From contig NZ_QKVL01000046.1 of NCBI RefSeq assembly GCF_003231275.1, forward strand, positions 1-39,846: DNA of 39,846 nucleotides, in the 5' to 3' direction. The notes beneath the pieces were generated by a model. It did no database searches. It was not told the DNA's origin and saw only the letters and a list, made by a program, of their open reading frames with translations. Positions 8,618 through 17,339 of this stretch are shown piece by piece. The DNA is from Pseudomonas huaxiensis (GTDB lineage Bacteria > Pseudomonadota > Gammaproteobacteria > Pseudomonadales > Pseudomonadaceae). The position numbers were made by a program, and so were the translations under genes. Numbering within the stretch: position 1 is the stretch's first letter; each line of letters begins with the position of its first letter.

Positions 8618-9229
8618 TCAGGCTACGGCGAACAGGTCGTTGGCGATCTGTGCCTGGGCAGCCTGCAGAGCGTTGTTGCGTGGCTCGTCACCGTAGGCCA
8701 GGCCGTGGGCGCGGACGAATTCGATGTCGGTGATGCCGATGAAGCCGAGGAACACCTTGAGGAAATCTTCATGGCCGACACCAGTAGGCTGGCCAACATG
8801 CAGGCCACCTGCGGTGGAGACCACGATCACTTTCTTGTTGCCGCACAGGCCTTCCGGGCCGGTTTCGGTGTAGCGGAAGGTCTTGCCGGCGACAGCAATG
8901 CGGTCGATCCAGGCCTTGAGCTGGCTGGCGATGCTGAAGTTGTACATCGGCGCACCGATCACCACGGCGTCAGCGTCGAGAAACTCCTGCAGGGTATCGG
9001 CGCTCAGCTTGGCTTCGTGGGCCAGGGCGGCGTCGCGTGCTTCTTCCGGAGTGCCCGCGGCCAGCAAGGTGGCGGAGGAGAAATGGCTGATGGCATCGGC
9101 GGCCAGGTCACGGTAGACCACCTGAATCGATGGCTCGGCGGCTTGCCAGGTCTGGACCACTTGCTGGCTCAGTTGGCGCGAAGCGGAGTTGTCGCCGAGG
9201 ATGCTGGAATCGATATGCAACAGTTTCAT
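8618..9229 (-). CDS. azoR: FMN-dependent NADH-azoreductase / quinone reductase
   Basis: A 203-residue flavodoxin-fold enzyme that reduces quinones and azo compounds by two electrons using NADH and bound FMN. Seen: N-terminal strand KLLHIDSSILGDNSASRQLS, which supplies the FMN phosphate loop; GAPMYNFSIASQLKAWIDRI at about 94-113; and VSTAGG near 143. Length is normal for AzoR. Start is ATG 9229 with AGGAG six nt upstream. It is divergent from the lysR gene, which probably controls it in response to an electrophile or quinone; that link is inference from arrangement. It functions in the cytoplasm, probably in quinone or thiol stress. Confidence 0.92.
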   Translation of the reverse strand: MKLLHIDSSILGDNSASRQLSQQVVQTWQAAEPSIQVVYRDLAADAISHFSSATLLAAGTPEEARDAALAHEAKLSADTLQEFLDADAVVIGAPMYNFSIASQLKAWIDRIAVAGKTFRYTETGPEGLCGNKKVIVVSTAGGLHVGQPTGVGHEDFLKVFLGFIGITDIEFVRAHGLAYGDEPRNNALQAAQAQIANDLFAVA

Positions 9230-9348
9230 GGGGCTCTCCTGAATGAGGACCACTGGTCGGCGGTCACGATGGAGACAATCCTAACGGCATAACCAATAAC
9301 TGATAAGATCGCAAAATTGCGTTAGTTCGTCCTACTGATGGAACAATC
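9230..9348. promoter_or_regulatory. divergent azoR-lysR promoter region
   Basis: The 119-nt gap between the divergent azoR and lysR genes is AT-richer than its flanks. It holds a short perfect inverted repeat CGCAA-AA-TTGCG (9310-9321) and the sequence ATAACCAATAACTGATAAG, both plausible parts of a LysR-type operator. The exact promoters cannot be placed confidently. Confidence 0.4.
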
Positions 9349-10257
9349 ATGCAAGACCTCAATGACCTGTTCTACTTCGCCCGCGTGGTTGAAGCCGGTG
9401 GCTTCGCCGCCGCCGGTCGCCAACTGGGGATTCCCAAGTCACGGTTGTCGCGGCGAATCGCCGAGCTGGAGGAGCGTCTCGGCACGCGCTTGCTGCAGCG
9501 CACCACCCGGCAACTGAAGCTGACCGCCGTGGGCGAACGCTACCTGCGTCACTGCCAGGCGATGCTGCTGGAAGCGGAAATGGCCGACGAAGCGGTCGCC
9601 AGCATGACCAGCGAACCGCGCGGGCGATTGCGGGTGTCCAGCCCGGTGGGCCTGGCCCACGCCTTTCTGCCGGAGGTGATCACCCGCTTCCTGGCGTTGT
9701 ACCCGCACGTGCAACTGGAGATGGTCCTGGTCAACCGCCGAGTCGACCTGATCAACGAAGGTATCGATGTCGCCCTGCGGGTCCGCGACCTGGGCGATGA
9801 AGATCCGGCACTGGTCACCCGCCGCCTCAACCGAGCGCAGATGCAACTGGTAGCCTCCCCCGACTTTGCCCGCCAGCACCCGGTTCAGCACCCGAGTGAG
9901 TTGGCCGTGCTACCGGTCCTCGGCGCGGTAGAGGCCGACCGGCTGGTGCACCTGCGACTGATGGACAAGGAAGGCCAGCGTGAAGAACTGAGCCTGGAAG
10001 CCCGCCTGGGGATCGACGATTTCGTCGTGCGCAAGGCCGCGGTGCTCGCCGGCCTGGGCTTCACCGCCCTGCCCTTGCTGCACTGCGAAGCCGAACTGGC
10101 CAGCGGCGAGCTGGTGCGGCTGCTGCCGGACTGGTCGATGCCCAGCGGTTACCTGCAAGCGGTTTATCCGCATCGACGCGGCGTACTGCCGGCGGTGCGG
10201 GCGTGGATCGACCATCTGGTCGCGTCTTTCGAGGAATGTGGAGAGCGTTATGTCTGA
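9349..10257 (+). CDS. LysR-family transcriptional regulator
   Basis: A 302-residue regulator. The N-terminal winged helix-turn-helix (residues 1-60) reads DLFYFARVVEAGGFAAAGRQLGIPKSRLSRRIAELEERLG, the canonical LTTR DNA-binding helix set. It is followed by a linker helix and a periplasmic-binding-protein-like effector domain from about residue 90. Divergent orientation next to azoR suggests it regulates that gene and itself. The start ATG 9349 fits the LTTR N terminus. It overlaps the following MmcQ/YjbR gene by 8 nt. Confidence 0.92.
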   Translation: MQDLNDLFYFARVVEAGGFAAAGRQLGIPKSRLSRRIAELEERLGTRLLQRTTRQLKLTAVGERYLRHCQAMLLEAEMADEAVASMTSEPRGRLRVSSPVGLAHAFLPEVITRFLALYPHVQLEMVLVNRRVDLINEGIDVALRVRDLGDEDPALVTRRLNRAQMQLVASPDFARQHPVQHPSELAVLPVLGAVEADRLVHLRLMDKEGQREELSLEARLGIDDFVVRKAAVLAGLGFTALPLLHCEAELASGELVRLLPDWSMPSGYLQAVYPHRRGVLPAVRAWIDHLVASFEECGERYV

Positions 10258-10612
10258 AAAGGCCCTGAACGAAGCGCAAGTGGCGGCGTTCTGCCTGACG
10301 CTGCCTGGCGCGCGGGAAGACTATAAATGGGGCGGAGTGCGGGTGTTTTCCGTGGCCGGCAACAAGATGTTCGCGGTGCTCGACCTGGCGGGTGCAGGGT
10401 TGTCGTTCAAGGTCGACAAGGACCTGTTCCTCGGCTACGTCGATATTCCCGGGGTTCGCCCCGCGCCGTATCTGGCCAGGGCGCACTGGATCAGCGTCGC
10501 CCCGCCGTACTCGCTAGGGCGCGAGACGCTTGAGGACATGTTGAGGCGGTCACACCAGTTGGTGGTGAGGAAGTTGCCAAAGCGGCTGCAGGTAGGGCTG
10601 TTGCTGGATTGA
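10250..10612 (+). CDS. MmcQ/YjbR family protein
   Basis: A 120-residue protein of the MmcQ/YjbR fold, described as a CyaY-like alpha/beta fold often labelled DNA-binding. Typical features: LPGAREDYKWGG near the N terminus, then VFSVAGNKMFAVL, LSFKVD and a C-terminal helix SHQLVVRKLPKRLQ. The start is ATG 10250, with GGAG six nt upstream, overlapping the lysR stop, so the two genes are probably translationally coupled. No specific role is assigned. Confidence 0.85.
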   Translation: MSEKALNEAQVAAFCLTLPGAREDYKWGGVRVFSVAGNKMFAVLDLAGAGLSFKVDKDLFLGYVDIPGVRPAPYLARAHWISVAPPYSLGRETLEDMLRRSHQLVVRKLPKRLQVGLLLD

Positions 10613-10633
10613 ACCGGGGCGTTGAGGCGGCAG

Positions 10634-11008
10634 CTAGACGATATGCCGCCATTGCCCCAGAAACAGCACATCCACCCACACTACCTGATGCACTAGCACG
10701 ATCACCCAGAACACCACCTGATAGGGCAGCTTGCGGGTCTTGTGCCGCCACAGTTGCTGCGCCACCAGCGCGCCCGGCCAGCCGCCGAGCAGCTCGCTGA
10801 GGTGCAGTAGCTTTTCCGGAGTGCGCTGGCCCCGCACCAGCGCCTGTCGCTTGTCGTGCCAGTAGAGCCCGGCACACACCAGGCTCGCCGCAATATACAG
10901 CAGCGCAGGAAACCAGAACTGTTCGGCGAGGCCCGTTTTCAAGGCCCCGCCCAGCGGCAACAGGCAGAGCACGGCAAACGCCAGCAGCTTGAGCCGCGGA
11001 TAGCGCAT
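10634..11008 (-). CDS. DUF1294 membrane protein
   Basis: A 124-residue inner-membrane protein with three to four helices. The family core reads YWHDKRQALVRGQRTPEKLLHLSELLGGWPGAL, followed by QQLWRHKTRKLPYQVVFW, the typical DUF1294 signature (Y-x-x-D-K-x-x-A and G-G-x-P-G-A). Function unknown. Its ATG overlaps the uppP stop by one nucleotide (TGATG), indicating co-transcription and coupled translation. Confidence 0.88.
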   Translation of the reverse strand: MRYPRLKLLAFAVLCLLPLGGALKTGLAEQFWFPALLYIAASLVCAGLYWHDKRQALVRGQRTPEKLLHLSELLGGWPGALVAQQLWRHKTRKLPYQVVFWVIVLVHQVVWVDVLFLGQWRHIV

Positions 11009-11838
11009 CAGCCGTGGGCCACCGACCAGTCGACCACACCGAAGGCCCAGGTCCCGAGGATCACCAGACCGAAGACGATGCGGTACCAGGCGAACGCCGC
11101 GTAGCTGTGGCTGGCGATGAACTTGAGCAGACCGCGCACGGCGATCATGGCGAAGATGAACGAGACGACGAAGCCGATGGCGAAGACCATGAAATCGTCC
11201 GGCTGGAACAGGTCACGGTACTTGTAGCCCGAGTACACCGCAGCGCCGACCATCGTTGGCATGGCCAGGAAGAACGAGAACTCGGTGGCCGCCTTGCGCG
11301 ACAGGCCGAACAGCAGACCACCGATGATGGTCGAGCCGGAACGCGAAGTCCCCGGAATCATCGCCAGGCACTGGGCCATACCGATCTTCAGAGCGTCGGT
11401 CCAGTGCATGTTGTCCACTTCGGCAACACGGATCACATGCTCGCGACGCTCGGCCCAGAGCATGATCACACCGCCCACCACCAATGCCGCAGCCACGGTG
11501 ATCGGGTTGAACAGGTATTCGTGAATCAGGTCGGCGAAGGCCACGCCCAACACCACGGCGGGCATGAAGGCAATCAGCAGGTTGACGGTGAAGCGTTGCG
11601 CTTCACGCTGGCGTGGCAGCCCAACCACCACGTCGAAGATCTTGCGGCGAAACTCCCACACCACCGCCAGGATCGCACCCAACTGAATGATGATGTTGAA
11701 GGCCATGGCCCGTTCGCCACCGAAGTTGATCAGGTCGGCCACGATAATCTGGTGGCCGGTACTGGAAATCGGCAAAAACTCTGTCAGACCCTCAACGATG
11801 CCGAGAATCACTGCCTGCATGGCGGTCCAAAAATCCAT
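11008..11838 (-). CDS. uppP: undecaprenyl-diphosphate phosphatase
   Basis: A 276-residue integral membrane enzyme (UppP/BacA) that dephosphorylates undecaprenyl diphosphate on the periplasmic side to recycle the lipid carrier for peptidoglycan and other glycans; overproduction gives bacitracin resistance in other bacteria. Both family motifs are present: EGLTEFLPISSTGHQ (about residues 15-29) and PGTSRSGSTI (about 170-179). The ATG at 11838 was chosen over 11841 because the GGGGGA is better spaced from it. Followed by the DUF1294 gene in a TGATG overlap. Confidence 0.95.
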   Translation of the reverse strand: MDFWTAMQAVILGIVEGLTEFLPISSTGHQIIVADLINFGGERAMAFNIIIQLGAILAVVWEFRRKIFDVVVGLPRQREAQRFTVNLLIAFMPAVVLGVAFADLIHEYLFNPITVAAALVVGGVIMLWAERREHVIRVAEVDNMHWTDALKIGMAQCLAMIPGTSRSGSTIIGGLLFGLSRKAATEFSFFLAMPTMVGAAVYSGYKYRDLFQPDDFMVFAIGFVVSFIFAMIAVRGLLKFIASHSYAAFAWYRIVFGLVILGTWAFGVVDWSVAHG

Positions 11839-12125
11839 CATTCCCCCGTAAGGCGATGCGCGTGGCATGCCCCGTTCTAGTTTTCATTACGCTTTGGTTG
11901 TTCAAGGCCAAGGCATGCGACGGCGACCATAAACGGAAACGGCCACATTTAATCGCGACATACCCTTCAGATTTGGCGCAGGAAGGCCGAAATCCTATCA
12001 GACCTGTGGGATAAACGCTGCCCGGTCGCACGTAATGGAGCCAGCCGAATCAACCACTTAGCCATTGGTCGAGTAGGTGGAAGCGGCAAAGCATGCTTGG
12101 ATGCTCAAAATAACAAGAACTTGAG

Positions 12126-13769
12126 ATGACCTTCATGAAGACTTTACGCAGTATGTCGATCAGCCGGCGCCTGTGGCTCATCCTGGTGCTGGCCGTGGCG
12201 ATGTTGGTGACCCTCGGGTTGCTTATGCTCAATCAGATTCACTCTGACCTGTACCGGGCCAAGGCAGAAAAGACCCGCCATGTGGTCGAGACCGCCGCCG
12301 GGATCCTGACGTACTACCAGGGTCAGGAAGCCGCCGGCACCCTCAGCCGCGACGCCGCCCAGCAACAGGCGCTAAACGCGGTAAGAGCGCTGCGCTATGA
12401 CCAGAATGACTATTTCTGGATCAATGACCTGGGTCCGAAAATGCTCATGCATCCGACCAACTCCAAGCTTGAAGGCCAGGACCTCTCCGGCATCCGCGAT
12501 CCCGACGGCTTCGCCCTGTTCAATGAAATGGTCAGCCTGGCCAAGACCCGCGGCGCTGGCAGCATCGACTACCGCTGGCCCAAGCCCGGCGCCAGCGAGC
12601 CGGTAGAGAAGACCTCCTACATCCAGTTGTTCAAGCCCTGGGGCTGGATCATTGGCTCCGGTGTGTATATCGACGACATGCAGAGCGAGTTCCTGCGGCA
12701 GTTGCGTGACGCTTCGTTGCTGGGCGCCGCCATCGCGGTGATTCTGACGCTGCTGGTGGTGCTGATTTCCCGCAGTATCGTCCGCCCGTTGCAGGAGGCC
12801 GTGGAGGCCATGGCCACCATTGCCAGCGGCGAAGCGGATCTGACCAAGCGCCTGGACACCCACGGCAACGACGAAATCACCCGCCTCGGCCAGCACTTCA
12901 ACAGCTTCACCGGGCAGTTGCAGCAGGTGGTCGTGCGCCTGCAGGACGCCGCGCGGGAACTGGGCCACTCGGCCGGCGAGGTCGGTGACAACGCCGGGCA
13001 GACCCAGCAGCGCAGCGATCAGCAATCGCAGCAGATGGAACAGGTGGCCACCGCCATCAACGAGGTCACTTACGCCGTCCAGGACGTGGCGAAAAACGCC
13101 GAGCAGGCCTCCAGCGAAACCAGCGAGGCGCAGCAGCGCGCCCGTCAAGGCCAGCAGAGCATTCACGGCAGCCTGCGCAAGATCGACGAACTGTCCGCCA
13201 CCATCGACCAGGCGGTCCATGTGATCCAGGCCCTGGCCAGCCAGAGCACGCGGATCGGCAGCGTACTGGAAGTGATTCGCGCCATCGCCGAGCAGACCAA
13301 CCTGCTGGCCCTCAACGCGGCCATCGAGGCCGCCCGCGCGGGCGAGCAGGGTCGCGGTTTTGCCGTGGTCGCCGATGAGGTGCGCCTGCTGGCGCAGCGC
13401 ACGCAAAGTTCCACCGCCGAGATCCAGGCCATGATCGAGCATCTGCAAGGTCAGTCGGAGGCGGCGGTCAAGGCCATCGACGCCAGCAGCCTGGCCTCGC
13501 GGGAAACCGTCGAGCAGGCCAGTGAAGCGGGCGCCAGCCTGGACGCCATCAGCCAGGCGCTGCACAACCTGACCTCGCTCAACGCCTCGATTGCCAGCGC
13601 CACCTTGCAGCAGGCCCATGTGGTGGAAGAGATCAACCGCAGCGTCACCGAAACCGCCGACCTGTCGCGCCAGACCGCCGTCGCCGCGCAACACTCCAGC
13701 AACTCCGGCCACGCGCTCAATCGCCTGAGCGCGCATCTGGAGCAGGTACTGGGGCAGTTCAGGGTATAA
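12126..13769 (+). CDS. methyl-accepting chemotaxis protein with single Cache domain
   Basis: A 547-residue chemoreceptor. TM1 is about residues 14-36, a periplasmic single-Cache-type sensor about 37-190 (with DYFWINDL, MHPTNSKLEGQD, WGWIIGSGVYIDD), TM2 about 196-216, then HAMP, and the cytoplasmic signalling hairpin with the invariant tip EVIRAIAEQTNLLALNAAIEA followed by ARAGEQGRGFAVVADEVR. Such sCache_2 receptors, for example McpP of P. putida, sense small carboxylates; a similar ligand here is inference. Start may be ATG 12126 or 12135; neither has a strong ribosome binding site. No che genes are adjacent. Confidence 0.92.
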   Translation: MTFMKTLRSMSISRRLWLILVLAVAMLVTLGLLMLNQIHSDLYRAKAEKTRHVVETAAGILTYYQGQEAAGTLSRDAAQQQALNAVRALRYDQNDYFWINDLGPKMLMHPTNSKLEGQDLSGIRDPDGFALFNEMVSLAKTRGAGSIDYRWPKPGASEPVEKTSYIQLFKPWGWIIGSGVYIDDMQSEFLRQLRDASLLGAAIAVILTLLVVLISRSIVRPLQEAVEAMATIASGEADLTKRLDTHGNDEITRLGQHFNSFTGQLQQVVVRLQDAARELGHSAGEVGDNAGQTQQRSDQQSQQMEQVATAINEVTYAVQDVAKNAEQASSETSEAQQRARQGQQSIHGSLRKIDELSATIDQAVHVIQALASQSTRIGSVLEVIRAIAEQTNLLALNAAIEAARAGEQGRGFAVVADEVRLLAQRTQSSTAEIQAMIEHLQGQSEAAVKAIDASSLASRETVEQASEAGASLDAISQALHNLTSLNASIASATLQQAHVVEEINRSVTETADLSRQTAVAAQHSSNSGHALNRLSAHLEQVLGQFRV

Positions 13770-13801
13770 AAACCTGCCGATATCCTTGGGGGTATCGGCA
13801 G
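13766..13801 (-). terminator. terminator of the downstream halovibrin-like gene
   Basis: The inverted repeat CTGCCGATA (13774-13782) / TATCGGCAG (13793-13801) is followed on the minus strand by GGTTTTTAT. A T-tract exists only in the minus-strand direction, so it terminates the gene ending at 13851, though it may also slow plus-strand transcription of the chemoreceptor gene. It is nearly identical in its arms to the terminator at 15362. Confidence 0.8.
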
Positions 13802-13850
13802 TTCAACAAGGCCGGGGAAGCCGTATTTCATCAACCAAGGTCGGCGTTTA

Positions 13851-15176
13851 CTATTTGTGGTTGCAGTTCGCGGCGTTTACTTTGTTCTGATCGGGTTCAT
13901 TCGATCTTTTCGTCTCCAGGTACCATGGCGTCTTGTCGCTGAATTTCTGGTTGAGGCAAATAAGCTGACGTCGCATGGACAGGTCCTTGCTGCCATATTT
14001 CTCCCAAAAGTCTTTCGCTTGTGGGTGAGCGGCCAAGGACTTCCTTTTCATCTCATTGAACACCGCATCGGTCTTGTCAGGCCCGAACTTTTTAGCGCAG
14101 TCGTTAAGGACCACTTCTAGCGCCCAGACATCTTCGCCGGGGTACTCTGAGTAATAATTTTTGCGAAGGATCCATTGCACCGACTTGATGTAGTCAGGAC
14201 ATTGCCCGGAAGCACTCCCTTCGCCACCGCTCGCGACACGACAAAAGCCTGGCGTCGCATTCGGTGTCGCCGGAGCTGGCATCTGATTGCTGGCGCAGGT
14301 GAAGGTTGCAACGTCGCCAGCACTCTGGGGAAACTTGATGACGATGACAGGGCGATAATTACCGGTTTTTTTCAGGTAATCCTGCTGATTTTTCAGCGCC
14401 TCCGCCCCCCCTCCTTTCGATGTCTGGAAGAACGCCAACACGGGCATCTCATCCTGCGGGGGATTGTCTATACGAACTTCTGTAATCACTCCGAATGCAG
14501 CCGTTTTAATCAACTTGCGTGCGTCCATGAAGCCCTTGAACGCCAGGGTGCGGTCTTCTTTCGAGCGGTCGCTCATCATCCCGAAGCCGCATTGATACTG
14601 ATCTGGAATGCGAGCGCTCGCATACCGATTAAAGTGCGTAACCCATTCACCGCCGGTTTTGATCCCCATGTCTTGACAGGCCTTTTCAACAGGCACGGTA
14701 GGTTTGGCATTCGGATCCTTCGGGTTACCAACATTGTCCCCACAGCCTTTGTCAATCCGTCCGTCAGTCCAGGCATCTTTTGGATAAGCACATAGGGCGT
14801 CGACCGTTGTCTGGTTTTCGCAGAGGTAATCCATCGGCGTCTTGATATAACCGTTTTCGGTCAATCGGCCAGGATTAGCGTACGTGATATCTTTGCGCAT
14901 ATAGGAAAATGCTGTGCTGCCCAGCTCAACCCCTTTAGGACTTGGGTTCCATACATCAAAATTCTGACCCTTCGCAGGGTCCGCGCGGGTCGTAGCTCTG
15001 ATCAACAGACCAGAGCAGTCCGAGGCCGGGTCGTCGCCACACTTATCGACCGTATTGTTGTAGAGCGTCTGGACAACCTTCAGCGTTTCCTCGCAGGTTT
15101 CCGCATTGGCCAGGGACATCCCGAACAGCAAGGGACATATAAGTAACGGGACTATTTTTTCAGCAGTCTTTCGCAT
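13851..15176 (-). CDS. secreted halovibrin-like protein with one DUF2599-like domain
   Basis: A 441-residue secreted protein. Signal peptide is residues 1-25 (ends SLANA). The body (about 26-300) matches the pattern I recall for halovibrin (HvnA/HvnC) proteins: DCSGLLIRATTR, VWNPSPKG, AFSYMRKD, CAYPKDAWTDGR, GCGDN, QCGF and LAFFQTS. Vibrio fischeri HvnA/HvnB are secreted NAD+-glycohydrolases, so cleavage of extracellular NAD is possible. The tail (about 325-441), from CPDYIKSVQW to NAANCNHK, resembles a diverged DUF2599 module. Paired cysteines suit an oxidised secreted fold. RBS GGAGG lies 8 nt before ATG 15176. Paralogous to the next gene upstream. The catalytic assignment is by family resemblance only. 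Confidence 0.7.
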   Translation of the reverse strand: MRKTAEKIVPLLICPLLFGMSLANAETCEETLKVVQTLYNNTVDKCGDDPASDCSGLLIRATTRADPAKGQNFDVWNPSPKGVELGSTAFSYMRKDITYANPGRLTENGYIKTPMDYLCENQTTVDALCAYPKDAWTDGRIDKGCGDNVGNPKDPNAKPTVPVEKACQDMGIKTGGEWVTHFNRYASARIPDQYQCGFGMMSDRSKEDRTLAFKGFMDARKLIKTAAFGVITEVRIDNPPQDEMPVLAFFQTSKGGGAEALKNQQDYLKKTGNYRPVIVIKFPQSAGDVATFTCASNQMPAPATPNATPGFCRVASGGEGSASGQCPDYIKSVQWILRKNYYSEYPGEDVWALEVVLNDCAKKFGPDKTDAVFNEMKRKSLAAHPQAKDFWEKYGSKDLSMRRQLICLNQKFSDKTPWYLETKRSNEPDQNKVNAANCNHK

Positions 15177-15288
15177 GACACACGCCTCCAGAAACGATGA
15201 GTACTCCGCTCATTGAATTGGCGTGAAAACGACTGAATGCCACTACCGACCGCCTGCTCGAAAACTGCCACACCCCACTCGTTTGCGA

Positions 15289-15308
15289 AACTGACAGAAA
15301 TGTCAGGT
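15289..15308 (-). promoter_or_regulatory. lux-box-like dyad upstream of halovibrin-like gene
   Basis: Read on the minus strand this is ACCTGACATTTCTGTCAGTT, with CTG-N10-CAG spacing and a perfect 6-bp inverted repeat (CTGACA/TGTCAG). It lies about 115 nt upstream of the start codon. A matching site sits at the same place before the paralogue (17340-17359). It fits the LuxR-family box pattern, but another dyad-binding regulator is possible. Confidence 0.45.
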
Positions 15309-15361
15309 AGGCCTCGAAAAATTCGGCGGGTCGCTGTTTTCCCGGGTGCAATTCGAACATG

Positions 15362-15395
15362 AAAAAAACTGCCGATATCCGCGGGATATCGGCAG
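15362..15395 (-). terminator. terminator of the upstream halovibrin-like paralogue
   Basis: A perfect 12-bp stem, CTGCCGATATCC (15369-15380) / GGATATCGGCAG (15384-15395), with a 3-nt loop is followed on the minus strand by TTTTTTT. It serves the gene ending at 15446. Confidence 0.9.
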
Positions 15396-15445
15396 TTCAA
15401 GTGGATCAACAAAGCCTTGTCTCAATCAATGAGCGCCGGCGTTCG

Positions 15446-17221
15446 TTACTTGTGGTTGCAGTCGGCTGCGTTGACTTGCTCCTGAGTGGCTTCGTTCGGC
15501 CTGATCGACTCCAGATACACCGGATTCTTCTTGGTGTGTTTCTGGGCAAGGCAAATACTCTGGCGACGCATCGATGTATCTTTGTCACCCCAGTATTTAG
15601 CGCCCTGTGGATCTGCCGCCAAGGCTTTTTTCTTCATCTCCGCCATCACCGCAGCGGTTTTGTCAGCCCCGAATCCGAGTGCACAGTCGTTGTACGTCAC
15701 CTCCAGCGCCTTGATCTTTTTGCCGGGGTATTCGGCATAAGTCCGGTCCATCCATTTGACCGACTTGATGTAGTCAGGGCATTGCGCAGGCGCACCGCCC
15801 CCGCCAGCCGTCGCACCATCCACCCTCACCGAGTTGCAACTGTCCTTGAGTGATTGCTCATGCGAGACATACGGCCTGATCGGCTCAAGGTTCCAGACTT
15901 TCTTGTTTCTGACGGGGAAATCATTACCTTGTTGATCTTTATCGACGAACGCCATGTGACACACTGCCTGACGACGTAATGTCTGGTCTCGATCCCCCCA
16001 GTACTTCGCACCGTCTTTTTCTGCCAGGGCTTTCTGTTTCATCTCGGCAATCAGTTTCTCAGTCTGATCCTCTCCAATCTCGCGACCACATGCAGTAGGC
16101 GTTACCGAGAGCGACATGACTTCTTTATTGAAGCCTGGGTCCCAGCGCGATATCCATTCCAACGATTCAATGTATTGAGCGCATTGTTTCGGATCAGTCC
16201 CAGTGCCCCATCCGCCGACGGTTGGAACAGGATTGTCGGTTGCACCGCCCGTGTCTGGTTTAGGTGCAGGTTTGGCCGCGCAAGAGAAGGTTGCCTTACT
16301 GCTCGGATCTTTCGGGAAGTCGATCTTGATGACCGGCCGCTCCTCGCCCGTAACCTGTTTGTACTCTTCCGCGTTCTTCCAGGCATCCGCGACGTTATCG
16401 ATTTCGATGCGGGGTTTGTTTAGGCGTTGGATTATGGTTTTTTCCTCGCTATAAAAGAACGCTAGGACCGGAGCCTTGTCTTTCTCGGGGTTCTTGAAAC
16501 GGACTTCGGTTTGCCAGAAGAATGAGCCTTGAGTGCCTTCGATGGACTGCCTGGCCTGCATGAACTGCTGGAATGCATCCGTGCGTTGTTCGTCGCTCAG
16601 CCCCCTCATATCGAAACCACACAGGGATATGTTTCTTGTAGGGTCTACTGCGTCAAACGTATCAAATTCACTGGCCTTCCAACTAGAACCGTTGACCCCT
16701 TTCTGCTGGCAGGACGTCTCCACAACCTTCGGGGTTCTGTCGTTGTCGCCGCAGCCATTATCGTTCCGGGAATCCGTATAGCCATCAATCGGGAAAGCGC
16801 AGTCAATATTGACCGGAGTTTTGCCTGCCGGTGTGTAGTGAGTCGGGTACAACAGCATGCCATTGTGGTGGCTGACACCGGGTGTCTGATATTTGATGTC
16901 GGAACGCATCCAGGAGGCCGCCGTGGTCCCCTTTTGCACGGCCGTGGGGCTCGGATTCCACACGTGATAGGTGCCCGCAGGTTGAGGCGTTTCCTGCCAC
17001 TCAGGTCGCATCGTGCCTCTGACTAGCAGACCGGAACAGTCCGATGCCGGGTTCCTGACCGATCGATCACCGCTCAGGGACATGCAGTTGCTCGCCTGGT
17101 TGTTATAGAGCTCCTCGACCAACTTCAATGTTTCTTCGCAGCTCTCCGCCCGTACAATCGTCGCCTGCAATAGGAGCGGTAAAGCCATTAGTGGAACAAG
17201 CCTGTTCATACGCCTTCTCAT
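15446..17221 (-). CDS. secreted halovibrin-like protein with two DUF2599-like domains
   Basis: A 591-residue secreted protein with a signal peptide (cleavage near IVRA, residue 25). The N-terminal part repeats the halovibrin signature: DCSGLLVRGTMR, VWNPSPTA, ASWMRSD, CAFPIDGYTDSR, GCGDN, LCGFDMRG and LAFFYSEE. A Pro/Gly linker (about 300-325) leads to two tandem DUF2599-like modules. The first is canonical, with MSLSVTPTACGR, RRQAVCHM and WNLEPIRPYVS; the second matches the single module of the paralogue and ends in the same ADCNHK. The family link suggests extracellular NAD+-glycohydrolase activity, unproven here. AGGAGA seven nt upstream supports ATG 17221; ATG 17209 is an alternative. Confidence 0.7.
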   Translation of the reverse strand: MRRRMNRLVPLMALPLLLQATIVRAESCEETLKLVEELYNNQASNCMSLSGDRSVRNPASDCSGLLVRGTMRPEWQETPQPAGTYHVWNPSPTAVQKGTTAASWMRSDIKYQTPGVSHHNGMLLYPTHYTPAGKTPVNIDCAFPIDGYTDSRNDNGCGDNDRTPKVVETSCQQKGVNGSSWKASEFDTFDAVDPTRNISLCGFDMRGLSDEQRTDAFQQFMQARQSIEGTQGSFFWQTEVRFKNPEKDKAPVLAFFYSEEKTIIQRLNKPRIEIDNVADAWKNAEEYKQVTGEERPVIKIDFPKDPSSKATFSCAAKPAPKPDTGGATDNPVPTVGGWGTGTDPKQCAQYIESLEWISRWDPGFNKEVMSLSVTPTACGREIGEDQTEKLIAEMKQKALAEKDGAKYWGDRDQTLRRQAVCHMAFVDKDQQGNDFPVRNKKVWNLEPIRPYVSHEQSLKDSCNSVRVDGATAGGGGAPAQCPDYIKSVKWMDRTYAEYPGKKIKALEVTYNDCALGFGADKTAAVMAEMKKKALAADPQGAKYWGDKDTSMRRQSICLAQKHTKKNPVYLESIRPNEATQEQVNAADCNHK

Positions 17222-17339
17222 CGCCGTGTCTCCTGAATTCGTCGGGATCTTTCTTTAATGAGTAAATCGACGTAACAACGACTTAACAGCCACAACTGAA
17301 CGCCGCAAGAACAATCTGCCTGCAAACGTCACAGCGCGA

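Noticed and set aside
12372..13736. 454-codon open frame antisense to the chemoreceptor gene
   Set aside because: The chemoreceptor has all expected domains; the antisense product is Leu/Gly-rich noise.
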